21,199 bases of DNA from Dehalococcoidales bacterium. Lineage in GTDB: Bacteria; Chloroflexota; Dehalococcoidia; Dehalococcoidales; DAOVUZ01. The DNA is taken from assembly GCA_030632305.1 (NCBI GenBank), contig DAOVUZ010000002.1:1-21199 (forward strand). The letters run 5' to 3'. Position 1 is the stretch's first letter, and every line of letters begins with the position of its first letter. Shown here piece by piece: positions 21,163 through 21,199 of the stretch. The notes beneath the pieces are model-generated. The model worked only from the letters and a program-made list of their open reading frames with translations. It was not told the origin of the DNA and did not search any database. Made by a program: the position numbers and the translations under genes.

Positions 21163-21199
21163 TTATTTGCGTAGACCCAGCTTGGCAATTAGACTGTGG
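21163..21199 (-). CDS. rpsO: 30S ribosomal protein S15, C-terminal end (runs off the window)
   Basis: The complement of the last 37 bases reads HSLIAKLGLRK followed by TAA. LI.KLGLRK is the conserved C-terminus of ribosomal protein S15. Its position 24 bases upstream of the pnp start, on the same strand, is the classic rpsO-pnp arrangement. Only 12 codons including the stop are visible, so the call rests on the terminal motif plus context. Confidence 0.85.
   Translation of the reverse strand, partial: HSLIAKLGLRK

Overview
The window is a compact, gene-dense bacterial chromosome segment of about 21 kb that looks like Chloroflexota, most likely class Dehalococcoidia. The assignment is an inference from gene content: a 46-residue DUF5679-type zinc ribbon, an actinobacterial-style inositol-lipid gene set outside Actinobacteria, and a short IF-2 behind NusA and YlxR. 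There are no rRNA or tRNA genes, no CRISPR array and no transposase. TTG and GTG starts are frequent and most genes have clear Shine-Dalgarno sequences.

Left block (1-5472, all minus strand). In transcription order: an M20-family amidohydrolase; then a BadF/HgdC-type ATPase activase, plsX, trxA, a 39-codon mini-gene, trxB, rplI and the start of dnaB. Candidate promoters precede the amidohydrolase, the activase and rplI. The block mixes phospholipid initiation (PlsX), a complete thioredoxin/thioredoxin reductase pair and the common rplI-dnaB pair.

Gap 5473-5953. This is the only long non-coding stretch. It holds nested inverted repeats that look like a foldback or MITE-like element, then a good promoter and an intrinsic-terminator hairpin placed inside the nusA leader, which suggests transcription attenuation.

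Central block (5954-10740, plus strand): nusA-ylxR-infB-rbfA-truB, a transcription and translation operon with overlapping or closely spaced genes. The usual upstream rimP is absent. The DUF5679 gene follows behind its own promoter and a perfect Shine-Dalgarno.

Inositol-lipid block (11017-14751): a PHP-domain phosphoesterase on the minus strand diverges from ino1, a PimA-like GT4 glycosyltransferase and a CDP-alcohol phosphatidyltransferase. Together they could make inositol 3-phosphate, join it to CDP-diacylglycerol and glycosylate the product. purA follows on the plus strand.

Right block (16095-21199, minus strand): rpsO(end)-pnp-dapB-asd-dapA, converging on purA with only 10 bp between stop codons. 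In Firmicutes such as Bacillus subtilis, nusA-infB-rbfA-truB runs on through ribF into rpsO-pnp and then asd/dapA on one strand. Here the rpsO-pnp-dap half is inverted relative to the nusA half, ribF is missing, and the inositol-lipid genes and purA lie between. This rearrangement and the inositol-lipid cluster are the most interesting aspects of the window.
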